Positions 45,775 through 57,864 of a stretch of 64,000 nucleotides of DNA are shown here, piece after piece. The translations under genes were made by a program, and so were the position numbers. Source of the stretch: Vigna angularis (Eukaryota > Streptophyta > Magnoliopsida > Fabales > Fabaceae). The first letter of the stretch is position 1. Each line of letters begins with the position of its first letter. The stretch is taken from the NCBI RefSeq assembly GCF_016808095.1, contig NC_068976.1, positions 7,039,001-7,103,000 on the forward strand, read 5' to 3'. The notes under the pieces are model-generated. The model was given only the letters and a program-made list of their open reading frames with translations. It was not told the DNA's origin and made no database searches.

Positions 45775-46790
45775 TTGTTGATATAATTTTAAAGTAACTA
45801 TTATAAAAACTAATAAAGTTAACATACATAACAATTTATAATCAAACAACGTGTAAAAAATTTTACACTTTTAATATATAAGCTGTTTTGTTTTTCTTTC
45901 TAATTTTTATGTAAAAACATTAGACTGCTAACATACACATTACGGTGATAAACACTCTAAACAGAATATCGTATATTAGCAGAAATATTTTTAAACTATT
46001 TCTATATAAAGTTTATACATAGCATAAATATTACTATACTATATATATATTTTTATATTTCTTAAATCTTTTGCAAATATTTTGTGAAATTTTAAAAGCA
46101 TAGATTAAAATGGGTAGAAAATCGTTTTCTACAACATTTTCTTTATAGAAAATTCATGAAAAAGTTACACAAAATATGAAAAATCTTATTAATATGGGAC
46201 ATATAATTAATACAGCCATGTAATATATTATGATGATTTAATGAACCCATAATATCCATACCAACGTTTTAATTGTCATTAATGAAAGACAATATCAACA
46301 GTGACAAAGTCAACCCCTAGATTTTTTGTTGTTTTTGGTTAGCATAACCTTTTTTTGGTGTAAGTAACTATTTTATATTTGAAGAAATAAAATTAGTGTT
46401 TTGGAGTAACTTTTTATATAAAAATGTGCATGTAGGAGTGCATAAAAACCACTTAATAAATTATCATTATTTGTGTTACTTTCGTACAAGTCTTTATATT
46501 CCAAAACAAAAATATTCTTGTTGACGTACTTACTATTTTTATTTATATTTTTGTCTTTTCTTTTTTAAAAAAATATAAAATTTTACACTTTTACGATTAT
46601 TTTATTTTTATATCTTATATAAAAATAAATGTAAAAGTGTCTCCCAAAATCATACTGTGCTTGTTGTCTCCAGAAAATCCATGACTAATGGGATTTGGAA
46701 TCTTCTGAAAGTTCACCCGCATATGTTCTGAAAATGGTAACGAAAACTCTAACCCTAACAACTCCTTGTTTCCTTCGTTAGGACACACAC
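45775..46790. other. AT-rich intergenic DNA upstream of the small gene
   Basis: No coding frame is visible. The part close to 46790 probably includes the promoter of the gene that starts at 46919, but no TATA box separate from the AT microsatellite can be named. Confidence 0.4.
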
Positions 46791-46792
46791 AC

Positions 46793-46794
<2 letters not shown>

Positions 46795-46862
<68 letters not shown>
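46795..46862. repeat. (AT)34 microsatellite just upstream of a start codon
   Basis: Uninterrupted AT run ending 56 bases before ATG 46919, so it lies in the 5' leader or core promoter of the small gene. The long Ile-Tyr frames on both strands come from it and are not real. Confidence 0.96.
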
Positions 46863-46866
<4 letters not shown>

Positions 46867-46918
46867 CCATTGGAGAAAAACTTGCATTTATCAAACACTT
46901 TCTGCATCAACCAGAAAA

Positions 46919-47621
46919 ATGGCATCAGAGAACAAACAAAGCGTGAAGATGGAAAACAGAAGCACCATTTCAAACGGAGTGGTGATCACAGTGTACGTAG
47001 AATCGCCAAGAACACGCTCAATTAAACCATCAGAGGCTCCCACGAAGAAAACTAAGCCACAGCCACCTTTTAGAAAGCCACAAACTACAGGATCACAATC
47101 ATCACTACGTTATGATCGTAGGGCTCATCTTCTTGCTTACTCCAGACAACTCAGAGAACATGCACACTCCCAAAAAAATGTTCAAGTTCAATTGCCCCAC
47201 AATCATTCACGGCCTAGAAGCAAGGCAAGCTCCCTCTTTTCTTCTCTGGCATCTAGTTGGTTTTCTTCAAACGCCAAGAATATGTAGGGAAACAAATGCT
47301 TGACATCAAATTTTGGAGTTTTGCAAATTTTTTCAGAAGTGGTTATTGTCGGCTGAACCAGTTCGAGTATGCTCGCCTTCAACCCTAATGCCACCAACCT
47401 CAAGTACCCACTTTGGATATGAATGTGTGGAATCCAACGAGAGAAAGCCCCGTGGAAATAAGTGTTGCACGATTTTGGTAAAATTTCATGTGTGATTAAG
47501 CATTTATGTTTCGTTTTGTTGTTATATGTTATGATGTATAGCTTTGATTGATTCTGTGTTTTTGCAGAGAAAACTTAAGGGTATGTTGAAAACATTGTCG
47601 TGTAAAGAAATGGAGTTGTAA
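46919..47621 (+). CDS. Small three-exon plant gene, 166 aa, function unknown
   Basis: Exons 46919-47224, 47337-47477 and 47568-47621 join in phase 0 and code for 166 aa. Intron 1 is a GC-AG intron (AAG|GCAAGC...TTTTTTTCAG); intron 2 is GT-AG (GTAAAA...TTTTTGCAG). The start ATG follows an A-rich context and gives MASENKQSVKMENRS. The protein is basic, without signal peptide or membrane segment. It has an N-terminal VVITVYVESP segment, a central YDRRAHLLAYSRQLRE segment, and a C-terminal KLKGMLKTLSCKEMEL end. From memory this layout resembles a small unnamed family of plant proteins, but I cannot name it. Without splicing of intron 1 the frame would end at 47285-47287, giving 122 aa, so the three-exon model rests on the conserved-looking tail and good splice signals. 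Confidence 0.7.
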
Positions 47622-50314
47622 AGAGTAAAGAAGATTAAAATTCTGGGGCATGGTTGATCATGGTTTTCTTTGCTTCTTGTGCCATAACATGTTTGATTAT
47701 GGTTCACCTTTTTTATTGTCTTGATCAAACCCATCATTTTGATGTTTGATTATGGCTTTCTGCCATAACATGTTTTAGTTGAAATGTTAAGCAATACGAA
47801 AGAAACAAAAGTGTAGAAGTGAAGATTATAGGCGTTAATGGTGGATTAGTGGAAGTGGTCACAAGACCCGTTATTTCTTGAAACGGTTGAAAACATCAAT
47901 TCTATGGTGGTTAATGTGATGACAGTTCTTAATACAAGATGTGGAAGGTTACAAAATTAGGAGTAAAAGAAACCCCTCCATGTGTTGTGTTCATTTTGGT
48001 AACACGTAGAAACTCCACTATATACTAGTGAATACAATATTAATGGTATGATTAGGAATTTATCAAAAAGATCCATTGAAACGATTACTACTACATATAG
48101 TTGTAATGGTAAAAACTATTCTCTCCTCCTTTTTAAGAGTTTTTTTATTTTAAAAGAAGTATTTTTATTTCTTTGTGGTTTTTAAAATTGGAGATAATAT
48201 TAACTTTCTTTTCTCAATTATTCTTTTCGTTTTCATCCTAATATTTAATTACTTTACACTAATTTGGACTTCTAGCTTTTATATAATATAATTGTAGAAG
48301 ATATACAAAAGGAAATGAAAAAAAAAATAAAACATGTAATGTTAAGTTTATTAATACATTTTCTATCTCACTCTAATCAATTTATTAAAAATACACAATC
48401 AAGAAAAAATTCTTAATAAATAAGACTTGCAAACAAGAAAAGTCTATATGATTTTCAATAAATATTCATCAATATAATATATAACATTCAAAAGAAAATA
48501 TTAATGCGTTACTAGTGTTATTTTTGTTAAATAATAATTCATGAATATAGTTTAATTTTAAATAGCTAAACAAGAAGTGTAATTTTTCTCTTTCCTTTTT
48601 TTTTCTATGATATCATATCACTTCTAATAAGTTTAGTTAAGTTTTCATTTAATTTTTTTGAATTGAATCTTTATTAAATTAGAAATATTTTATCATTGAT
48701 TTTGCCGTTAGCGAGTTGACATATTTATTATTTTGGTGTTCATATTTCTAACTTCAAGACGAGAAACTAAAAATAATAATTATATATCATCTTGACAAAA
48801 ATCCAACAACTACTCGGATCAAAATAAAAAAAATATTTTAAATACTTAGCAGAACGAAAATTTTAATAAAAAAATTAGTTAAAAATATACATAAATATAT
48901 TATTTTCTACGAATTTAATTAAGCATTTATAATATCTATATTTTTTTTGTCTTGGTGGATTTTATTCAATAGTTGAGGTGTTCTTTCAGTTTTATTATTG
49001 GCAGATTACCATAGGACTCTAGTTACATATAGAAGATACCATTCAGAAGGATTGTTCATTCTTGAATTTGCATTGCTGCTAAGCAGAAACTAGTAATTTA
49101 TTCTCCAAGACGTCCTTTAACGTATTTTGAAGAATCACTCGTTGAAGTTTGACTATAAAATAAGGCACATACATAGCATAGCACGTATAAATTTCAAAAA
49201 TAATTTTTTTATTACCGAAAAGTCTTTTACGAATACCTATTTTGTCTATTTTATTGAAAAATATATTAAGATATTTTTAACTATAGAGCAAATGTATGAT
49301 TAATTAACCATTTTATTCGTCACTTTTTCATGGTGAAGGTGGACATGAAATGTTTGGAAGTTGAAGGAAAGTGAGACAATTTTGGCATTTAGTTATTCAT
49401 CATACTTAAGTAGTGAGCCATGAATATTCTCAACAAGGTGCTAATTTCGAGTTATCTACACCTCAATCTCTAATCTCAAATAATGTTCTTAATGGATTCA
49501 ATGTATCTGAGAACTTATGTTTGTACATTATTTATATTTTCCTTATAAAGAATAATGAGAAATCACAAATAGAATAAGAAAGAGCGAAAACCACAATGAA
49601 ATAATTTATTTGTTTAATAAATAAGGGAAAAAAATATAAATTGTTGGTTTAAGAATAGGTCAAGATGAATTTTAGTGTATTTTCCCATCCATCCATGGGT
49701 ACATTAACGAAAATTTAAATAAGGTGATCAAATACTTGTTTTTAACATGTTTGAGCAATGCAATAAGAAAATATTACTCGTATATATATATACAAAGGAT
49801 TTAAATATAAAAAAATACAAAATTAATATAACCATTATTAAGAATATATATGATATTGTTGTATAAGCAACCTTTCAATCTATTAGGTGGTTCATATTCA
49901 TTACATTTGTCAGCCTAATCTTTAGATTAAGTAAAATGTTTGTTTTAGACTACCAAAAAATACTTTTAATTATTAATAATTTGTATATATTTTTTAAATA
50001 CTGTGATAAAAAAACAATGTATAATAATTATTAAATGTTTTAGTTTAAAATTTCACTCATTTTATTATATAATTTATTTCAGGTCATAACAAAATATCTT
50101 GCCTATATTCTACCTCTGAGCACTTAAATTAACCCATGGAAAACATCAAAGTTTATTCTCTTATACAATTCTCATGGCATGCCATTTTTCTTTATATGAT
50201 AGTAAAAAAATTATTAACCATAGATCTCGTTTTTTAACACTAGCAATGAATCTATAATGTTTTTCAATCACTTTAAGAAATTATTTAATACAAGATGTTG
50301 ATGTAATTTCAAAC
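47622..50314. other. 3' flank and AT-rich intergenic DNA
   Basis: The first 150 bases are probably the 3' UTR of the small gene; GCCATAACATGTTT occurs twice (47681 and 47762). The rest is AT-rich without genes. Nothing else is recognised. Confidence 0.45.
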
Positions 50315-50317
50315 AAT

Positions 50318-51478
50318 CACTAGTGCAATAAAGGAAAACGACACCGGTTGTTTTCGTCTATAGGCAGCGGTTCCTGAACCGAGGTATATACAGACAAGGC
50401 ACAAAGGGGTAGCCTCTATGCCTCGGTTTTGAACCGAGACAGTATGTGGGGGTCTTTTGCCTCGGTTGGTTTCGAACCGAGACGGTAGATGCTTTTTTTT
50501 TTAGAAAATGTGGACTTTTGCCTTTCAAAATCATTTTTTTCTTTTTTATCTGTGACAACCGAGGCGGCGACAAAACAACGTGACAAATAGCCGAAGGCGG
50601 CGACGAATGGCCGAAGACGGTGACGAACAACTGGTGGCGACAAAGAACGGCCAATGGCAACAACAAACAACGTAGTTCGCGCGAGAGAAATAGAGGCAAC
50701 AACTTGGAACAATACGTTAAAACATCTTATCATGGCGGCCAGTGGTGGAAGCAGCAGCGACAAGACGACAAGCTATTCGCGCGAGATGAGAAACAGCAAT
50801 TCGTATGAGGTTGAGTTTGACTGGTGCGAGTTGAGGATGGTGGTGGTGAGAAGCTTGTGGAAGGGGAGAATGAAAGGGAAGAATGAAAGGGAAGAATGAA
50901 ACGGGAGAATGAAACGGGAGAATGAAAGGGGAGAATGAAAGGTTTGAATTTTAAAAATTGAAGAAGTTATTACCTCGGTTAAGTGGATAACTGAGGCAAT
51001 AAGACTCTACTACCTCGGTTCTAAAGACAACCGAGGTGTAAACCTTTCCGAAAAAATTCAAAATAAAATTATAAATGGAAAATTTTAAATATATTTCTAA
51101 CTATAGGCATCGGTTTGCGGTTAAACCAAGGCCTAAAGGTCTTATGACATCGGTTCAAATGGAACCGAGACAATAGAGATTGACAAAATGGATTTGAAAC
51201 GTTCAAATACAGAGGTTGTCAGCTTTTGGCAGGACATACTGCATCGATTCTGCACAGAACAGAAGCAGTAGGCCTATTTTGAAAAAGAGGGAAAGAAGGG
51301 TTTTTTTCCTTGGTTGGTCAGAGAACCGAGGCAATATACCCTTTAGGCATTGGTTCCAATTGAACGGAGGCATATAGTTTCGCAAAAATTACGAAATTAC
51401 CACCGCGTTTTGATACGCTTCGGTTTTTTTGAAACAGAAGCATAATGTGCGAGTTAAAAACCTCTTTTTTTACTAGTG
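50318..51478. mobile_element. Non-autonomous CACTA transposon, copy 2
   Basis: Begins CACTAGTGCA and ends TTTTTACTAGTG, flanked by the 3-bp duplication AAT (50315-50317 and 51479-51481). The first 100 bp align with copy 1 at 5101 (GGAAAACGACACCGG, then GCAGCGGTTCCTGAACCGAG). The last 90 bp also align (CATAATGTGCGAGTT...). Subterminal GCCTCGGTT/AACCGAGGC words are abundant. No transposase is present. The interior differs from copy 1: a GGCGACGA-type repeat (50565-50650) and a 13-bp repeat (50867-50944). Small frames at 50358-50899 come from these repeats. Confidence 0.93.
50867..50944. repeat. 13-bp tandem repeat, six units
   Basis: Six units of AGAATGAAAGGGA with G/C changes at one or two positions, inside CACTA copy 2. 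Confidence 0.88.
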
Positions 51479-51481
51479 AAT

Positions 51482-52039
51482 TATGAAAGATAAGTATATC
51501 TATAGGTTACATAGAAAAAAGAATACAAATTTTCTTTGCAAATGGAATAAGAATAGAAGACCAAGAGCTAAAGGCTGACACCCTCAAAACCAATGCAAAT
51601 TCTATTAACCGACATCTATGAAAGTTTTTCGTAAGTCTTTGACGTATAACATGTTAAAGCTTGAGGGCTAGTATATTGTACACGTCCAGATACATCTCGA
51701 CCATGGTAGCACGTGACCTGTTTATGGCCAAGTACATTTCACCCTATTGGGTCGACATGTATCCGACCAACGCATACTCAATTGTACGTGTTTATATCAG
51801 CAAGATCGATTAACTACGATAATCCACAATTAATAGGTTATTAGACCATGTGGCCCAAGCCCATATAGGTAAAGACTTATAGATAGTAGTATAAATAACA
51901 CATTCTACGATATACATTAATTACGTTCATTAATTACTGCATTTATTATCATATGATGCATTTGGTTGAATTGAGCATCGAAGGCATGACCTTGTTGAGT
52001 TGCCACACAACAACCCAAGTGTATCAACACGTATATTGG
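51482..52039. other. Intergenic DNA with a possible Gypsy LTR scrap
   Basis: 51660-51990 has LTR-like text (ATGTGGCCCAAGCCCATATA, then TAGTATAAATAACAC as a TATA-like word, then GAATTGAGCATCGAAGG). No boundaries or duplication are visible. Confidence 0.35.
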
Positions 52040-52044
52040 ATAGT

Positions 52045-53270
52045 TTGTAGTATAACAAGTGTCGTATCCACAAGGATTTGACAAAAAACACTATATACTA
52101 AGTAGTGAAGATCATTTAATGTAAAGTAGTGATGATTGTGATGTGTAGAAAACAAATTTGGTTCGTAAAAATAGTGTGAAATATATTGGAAAATACTTTG
52201 GATTGGTTATAAAGAAAGTGAATTTCAGTTGATCAAACCGTGTTGAAGTTCAACTCCACCACTTTTCTCTCTCTTATATCAGATCTATGTTAAATATAAT
52301 GCTACAAATGAACAAGTCCTAAGAGTTCTCTTATATGTAACTCTAGGTCCATACTTCACACTTAGAGCCTAGAATCACCAAATTTTAGTGTGATTCCTCA
52401 ATAGTTGCTTGAATGGATCATCTGCATTAAAATCAAGACTCTATTTCTAGCTACAACCTTAAATTTATTCCTAGCATCTAGAAGCATACAAGAAAACTTA
52501 TTGGACCACAACTTGATACTAGTTTCCACTAAATATCAAGCTAGTGAGATAATATGAGTGATCACTTCATCCAACAACAGGCACAAATCAATTAACAAAC
52601 TTATGATCAAAAGCAAACATTCATAAATAAAGAGAAAATCGAATACAAGAGAGTTCAAAGAGGTTTACATCTCACTCCAACACCTAAGAGATTTAGCTCC
52701 TTATAATAAATGGAAAGAAGTTACAACATGAAAGAAACTTCATCTCCTAGTCCTTTAAAGATGTTCTTTAAATACAAAAGAAAGGTGTGAGAAGACTCTC
52801 TAAAGTCTCTCTCTAAAATCTCTCTAAAAAGCCCTCTCAAAGGACTCCAAAAAGTCTCTCTAAAACATAGGAGAAATTATATTTTTATAGACTCTAAGAG
52901 TGTGGCTGTAGGGGTGCTTTCATGGCTCTAGCTGTGAGGTTTCCCCTAAAGGTGAGTTTTCTTTATGGCTTAAGTTGTGCAATTCCAGGTTGGAGTCTCC
53001 TGAGATTGCTTCTATGTGAAGGATTCTTCATGGCTTGAGCCTCAGGTCAAGGCTTGAGGAAACCTTCTAAGATAGATTTTCTTTGGGTGACCCATGCCCC
53101 AAAATACTTAAAGTTTCTCTGTTTTTCTGAAAGTTCAACTTTGACTCTTAAATTTCATCAAAACCTAAAAAACAAGTAAAATTGGGGTGATTAACATAAA
53201 TATTTCACAAAATAAAAAAAAGATAAGTGTCAAATTAACATTAAAATAAACTTATATTGGGAACTTATCA
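52045..53270 (-). mobile_element. Probable solo LTR, minus orientation (1.23 kb)
   Basis: Read on the minus strand it begins TGATAAGTTCCC and ends CTTGTTATACTACAA, with ACTAT on both sides (plus strand ATAGT at 52040-52044 and 53271-53275). The phrase TCCTTGTGGATACGACACTT near its end is common at the 3' end of one class of plant LTRs. The last two bases are AA rather than CA, so the boundary has one mismatch. No internal coding region is attached. TCTCTCTAAAA-type short repeats occur at 52795-52865. Confidence 0.6.
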
Positions 53271-53275
53271 ATAGT

Positions 53276-55012
53276 CTCCCACGCATTGTCCATTTTTAGC
53301 AATTTTCTAAATATGTTTATGATGTTTACCACATATTGTGTCAATTAGACACTTACAATACTAACATATTGTCTTTTGATCTACAAAGCCATAAACTCTA
53401 TCATTATGCCACTATTTATTCTCTATTATTGTATAACTATAACATTAAACTAATGATCCTTGCACCCTAAAACTGACAAAACTCTTAAACAAAATAAAAA
53501 ACCCAATTAAATCTATAACATTTAAGTTTATCCTTACAAATTTATTTGACTTCCAAAGCCTAACTCTCTCGTGAGGCTCTAACCTCCAGAAAATTTATAA
53601 CTCTAACCTCCAGAAAATTTATACAACTAAAATGAGAAAGTATACACTGTGTGTTGTGTTGCATATTCCAAATAACTTAATCTTTCAAAGCTAATGTCTT
53701 ATCTCCTCGAAATTTTTGACCTGGAGAGCCTTGTTGCTACCATGCTCATCAGAATATTTACAATGAATGCAAATTTATTTAACAAGTTGTAGAACAAAAT
53801 CCAATTGTTTTCCATGTTGCAGGTATAAAATTAGAAGTTTAAAAATCAGTACACGATATAAAACAAAAATATGTTGCGAAGAGGGAATTGAAGGAGACAG
53901 CTAATTGACATTTTAGTACAAAAGTTACTGTATTTTCATATCAAAGTTAGCATACATTTAAGGCACAAATGCAAGTACATAGTTTGATTATGTACAAAAA
54001 TGTCTCATGTTCTAGCACGTCAATTTGGTGCAAAAAGTGGAAGGTTATTATTGTGACATGAGACGGTAATGAAAGGGATTTTAGGCTGCATAAAATCACT
54101 ACACATCACAACCACCTGAGACTAGCTAACCCATTTATAGTGGAATAGGGATAAAAGGAGTACGAGAAAAAGAAAAGCTCTTTTTCTCAAATATTCCTTG
54201 TCCTTCATGGTTGAGCCTAGGAGATATGGAGTATCAAGTCACGAAAACAGTTCAGCAATTCAACTCAGTTGGAAGCAAAAGCTCTTTACAAAAATCAATT
54301 GAAATATAGCAGGCTGACCATACCAATCTATAAAACCTGGTACCATTAGTATTCATATTTTATGAAGATGATGAGCTATTTAAAGTATCATAAAGAGCAG
54401 CCTCTCCAATTATTAAAATTTTAAAAGAATTGAGGCTGATCACTACATGCCAAATAATATGAAGAATAAAAGCAAAGTGCAAGCCATCTTCAGTATCATT
54501 TTATTTTCTTTCTTTCTTTTTTTTTTTTGTTGAGAGGAGGTATCAAGAAAATTCATATTCTATAAACAATTTGAGAAATAGTTAGGAGAGAGACAACAAA
54601 CACAAAGGACGAGCTAGCATCAAGTAATCACAGAAAGTCACTAGCAACAAAGGTGAACAAAAATTAGTAAGTAGAGTGAAATGAAGGTGTCTAGTATAGC
54701 CAAAATAAAAGTTTATGAGACATTCTAGGAAAAGCAATCCATTAGACATTAGCAGCTCAACTTCAGATTTAAAACAAAACTTTTGATGAACAACATATCA
54801 ATCCGTCAGCTAAGAATATCATACAGGCAAGCACGCTAATATTGTGAATATCCTGCAATTATATGATGCTAAAACAATCAATATTCCATGACAGAATATG
54901 TACACACAAAAGATGGGCTAAAGCAAAATATTGAGAGAATCAACACTATTTGGAACCAAAATTTAGTAGGAGAGACACCAAGGTATCATCCTCAGCCACT
55001 AGATCTCCAGAC
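53276..55012. other. Intergenic DNA
   Basis: No coding frame over 60 codons and no terminal repeats. Base composition is less extreme than elsewhere, resembling intron or old repeat DNA, but nothing can be named. Confidence 0.4.
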
Positions 55013-55017
55013 CTTAA

Positions 55018-55203
55018 TGTTAGGACTGAAAGGTGATTGAGAGAATGCAACAGAGATAGAGATGGGCAGAGGGAGTAAACCAGAGAGAGAATAACGAGTG
55101 TTAATTCTCATTAACCACAATAGGGTATATGTATATCAGATACAGAGAATACTAGATTGTCATTTGACAGTTAAAGATGTTAGAGTTTAGTTTATTTATA
55201 ACA
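55018..55203 (-). repeat. Left (3') LTR of the Copia element
   Basis: TGTTAGGACTGAAAGG ... TTTATTTATAACA, 186 bp; alignable along its whole length with 57673-57859. Confidence 0.93.
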
Positions 55204-55354
55204 CACCCTTCTAAAACTAAACTCCCTAGAAATTTAACTCCAAGCTTTGCCAGGCTGATCGTCCATCATATTAGATTGCCTCTCTTTACTTCTGATATTT
55301 CAGTTGAACACCACAGTTCTCACCATCAGGGCTATTTCCACTCTCTTGTTTCCT

Positions 55355-55880
55355 TCATTTCTTCTTTCGACGTTTGTTTCTCCTTTTATCATGCCTATGC
55401 TCATCTTTTCTGAATGTCCTCTTCTTCTTCCGCCAATCCCATAACCATCCTTCATTCTTAATGTTAACAGCAGCAAAACATCGAACGTTAGCAACACCTA
55501 GATTCACCTTGAACGCTCGGTTTCTGGGAAGAGGAGCCTTGATCACTAGACGTTGTCTTTCATCAGACACTTCTATGTGTCTTTGCTGCATCGACACTGT
55601 ATAGTCTTTCTCAAGTATCTGTCCTAGACTCAGTAAATTTCTCTTCATATTTGGAACATATAGCACATTGTTCATGTAAACCGATCGACCATCCTTGCGT
55701 GTGATCAGAATTTTTCCAGCTCCTTCAGCCATGATCATGTTGTTGTCAGCAAATCTCACGCTGCTTCTGACACTTGTATCCAAGTCTATCAGTCATTCCC
55801 TCTTGCCTGTCATATGGTTGGAGCATCCTGTATCTAAATACCAATAGTTATCGTCTTCTGCATGTCTCGTATCTACAGAC
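55355..55880 (-). pseudogene. Copia protease / pre-integrase fragment
   Basis: The minus-strand frame codes for WYLDTGCSNHMTG, with the retroviral-type aspartic protease site DTG at 55826-55834, then, after a stop near 55793, SVRFADNN and NVLYVPNMKRNLLSLGQILE. The latter is the usual Copia segment running from protease into the gag-pre-integrase domain. The frame then turns into Arg/Lys-rich sequence and ends at 55355 without integrase, so the pol gene is cut off here. Confidence 0.85.
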
Positions 55881-55944
55881 ATTAACACATTTTCCAGTTC
55901 TTGACACCTGTGCAACTGCAACGCTTGTCCACATCTGTCAACGT

Positions 55945-56520
55945 TCATCCAGTTTCTTTGTTAATAACAGTTTGGTTAAACAACCGTTCGGTTTTTCCAT
56001 CAACATCTGTTCGGTTCAATAACCGTCTGGTTTCTCCATCAGCTCCCATTCGGTTGAACAAAAACAACCGTCTGGTTTCCTCATCGACTCTCATTCGGTC
56101 TGAAGACATCAGTCGTCTGGTTTCTTCATTACCACTCGTTCGGTTTGAGAACAACACCACTTCTTCAACACCCGTTTGGTTTGAAGGCAACACCTCTTCT
56201 TCAGCAACCACTCGGTCTGATGACAACATCTCATCTACAACAACCATTCGGTCTGAAGGCAACATTTCTTCTTCAGCAATCGTTCAGTCTGAAGGTAACA
56301 CTTCTTTAGCATCTGCTACAATTGAAGACCGTTCGGTTTCTTCATCAACTTCATTAGAAGACAACATCCGCTCGGTTTCTTTACTAGCTGCACTTGAATA
56401 TGACAGTCGTTCGTTTTCTTCTTCTGCTACATTTGAAGATGACACTCGTTCGGTTTCTTCATCAACTGAATGCCTATCTTCACTTGACAGCAACAACACG
56501 TGGTTTGTGCCACAGTGACA
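55945..56520 (-). repeat. Acidic 15-18-residue repeat block inside the Copia element
   Basis: On the plus strand words such as CGTTCGGTTTCTTCATCAAC recur about every 45-60 bases. In the minus-strand frame they code for units like SSDRMRVDEETRRL with many Asp, Glu and Arg residues. The block lies between the zinc knuckle and the protease, where Copia polyproteins normally have only a short linker. The number of units is around ten; their edges are blurred by divergence and at least one frame change. Confidence 0.75.
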
Positions 56521-56639
56521 CGCATCTGTAGGGCTTGTTGCTCTCGGCTGCAACACATGTTCAGATACACATTCACACCTGTCCCGCACTATCTCTCTAC
56601 ACAACTCCTCTTCCACTCGTTCTAGAGTACTCATCAGCA

Positions 56640-57560
56640 CAACAAGATCGGACTTCGAATCACATGCCTCCTGAGCAAGGTTAGTCGCCTCGTCATTCTT
56701 GTTCTTCTTTACGGCTTCATTGTGCCAGCACTCTACAGAGTAGTGCCCGAACTTGTTACAGGTGTAGCATTGAACACTTCTTTTGTCCTTTCTTCCTCTG
56801 CCTCGAAACTGACTTCCTCCTCTACTGTTTCCCTCATTCTGCTCACTTGCATCATTTTCGCCAATTGTTCAGAGGGTTTCGTACCTCTACCACCCGTTCG
56901 GCCACCGCGTGTCCATCCTCTACATCTTCCAGATCCTCGGCTCTTGAAGCTTTTATCATTTCTGGCTTGCAACGCTTGATTTATGCCTTGTATAGCACTC
57001 TTTTCTGCATTCTTTCTCTCCATCAACCTCTGTTCATGCACTTCAAGAGAACTCTACAGCTCTTCCACCTTCATCGTCTCAAGATCCTTACTTTCCTCTA
57101 TGGCAACCATGATGTGATCGTATTGTGGTGTTAAGGTTCGAAGTATCTTCTCAACAATCTTTTTGTCCTTCACAACCTATCGCATGCTCTCATAGCATTC
57201 ACCACAATCTGAATTCTGTCGATGTACTCCATCATTGTCTCCTGCTCTCCCATGCATAGGAGCTCATATTGCCTCTGTAGGGATTGCAAACATACCTTCT
57301 TCACCTTGCCAGAATTACCATATCCTTCTTGTAGGATATCCTAAACCTCCTTCGCCGTAACAACTTTCGACACCTTCTGAAAGATGGCAACCGATACACA
57401 TTGGTGCAAAAGCATTTGAGCCTTGCAGTCTAATCTTTTATTCTCTTTATATTGTCGCATCCTCTCTTAAGAGTCACCCTTCAATGGTTCCTTGAAGCCC
57501 TTCTTGACTACCTCGTCCACCTCTTGAAAACCAAGAATTGCGTCCATTTTAACGCACCAG
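56640..57560 (-). pseudogene. Copia gag with CCHC zinc knuckle, degenerate
   Basis: The minus-strand frame starts near 57545 with MDAILGFQEVDEVVKKGF and carries Copia gag features (CLQSLQRQYELLCMGEQE, then MEYIDRI). It has several stops (among them near 57468, 57345 and 57180) and frame breaks. An Arg/Gly-rich basic stretch (RGGRTGGRGTK) precedes the CX2CX4HX4C zinc knuckle at 56728-56769, which is intact. The coding content is clearly UBN2-type gag, but it cannot be translated whole. Confidence 0.85.
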
Positions 57561-57672
57561 TCGTCAAACCCCTTTCCATCAAACACAGGGAGGTTACTAT
57601 GTATTACGCCAACCATCTTCTTGATCGTCTTGAACTAATCCACCAGGTTCGCAACCTTGCTCCTAATACCAC

Positions 57673-57859
57673 TATTAGGACTGGAAGGTGTTTGAGAGAA
57701 TGCAACAGAGAGAGATGGGCAGAGGGAGTAAAATAGAGAAAGAGAATAACGAGTGTTAATTCTCATTAACCACAGTGGGGTATATGTATATCAGATACAG
57801 AGAATGCTATACTGTCATTTGACAGTTAAAGACGTTAGAGTTTAGTTTTATTTACAACA
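57673..57859 (-). repeat. Right (5') LTR of the Copia element
   Basis: TATTAGGACTGGAAGG ... TTTATTTACAACA, 187 bp. Its first base pair is TA instead of TG (CA to TA on the minus strand). Confidence 0.92.
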
Positions 57860-57864
57860 CTTAA

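Larger units (their letters stand above)
55018..57859 (-). mobile_element. Internally deleted Copia retrotransposon with both LTRs
   Basis: Two direct LTRs of 186 and 187 bp (55018-55203 and 57673-57859) flank a 2.47-kb interior, and the 5-bp duplication CTTAA stands outside both (55013-55017 and 57860-57864). On the minus strand the right LTR is followed by GTGGTATTAGGAGCA, close to the initiator-tRNA-Met primer-binding site TGGTATCAGAGC. A purine-rich tract (AGAAGGGTG) precedes the left LTR. The interior has a degenerate gag, a zinc knuckle, an acidic repeat block and a protease start; integrase, reverse transcriptase and RNase H are absent. LTR identity is roughly 90%, so insertion is not very recent. 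It would need enzymes from another Copia element to move. Confidence 0.93.

Noticed and set aside
46615..46973. Frames with long Ile-Tyr runs on both strands
   Set aside because: Come from translation of the AT microsatellite.
55901..56518. 205-codon plus-strand Ser-rich frame
   Set aside because: Antisense of the acidic repeat block of the Copia element; the minus strand fits the order gag-knuckle-protease.
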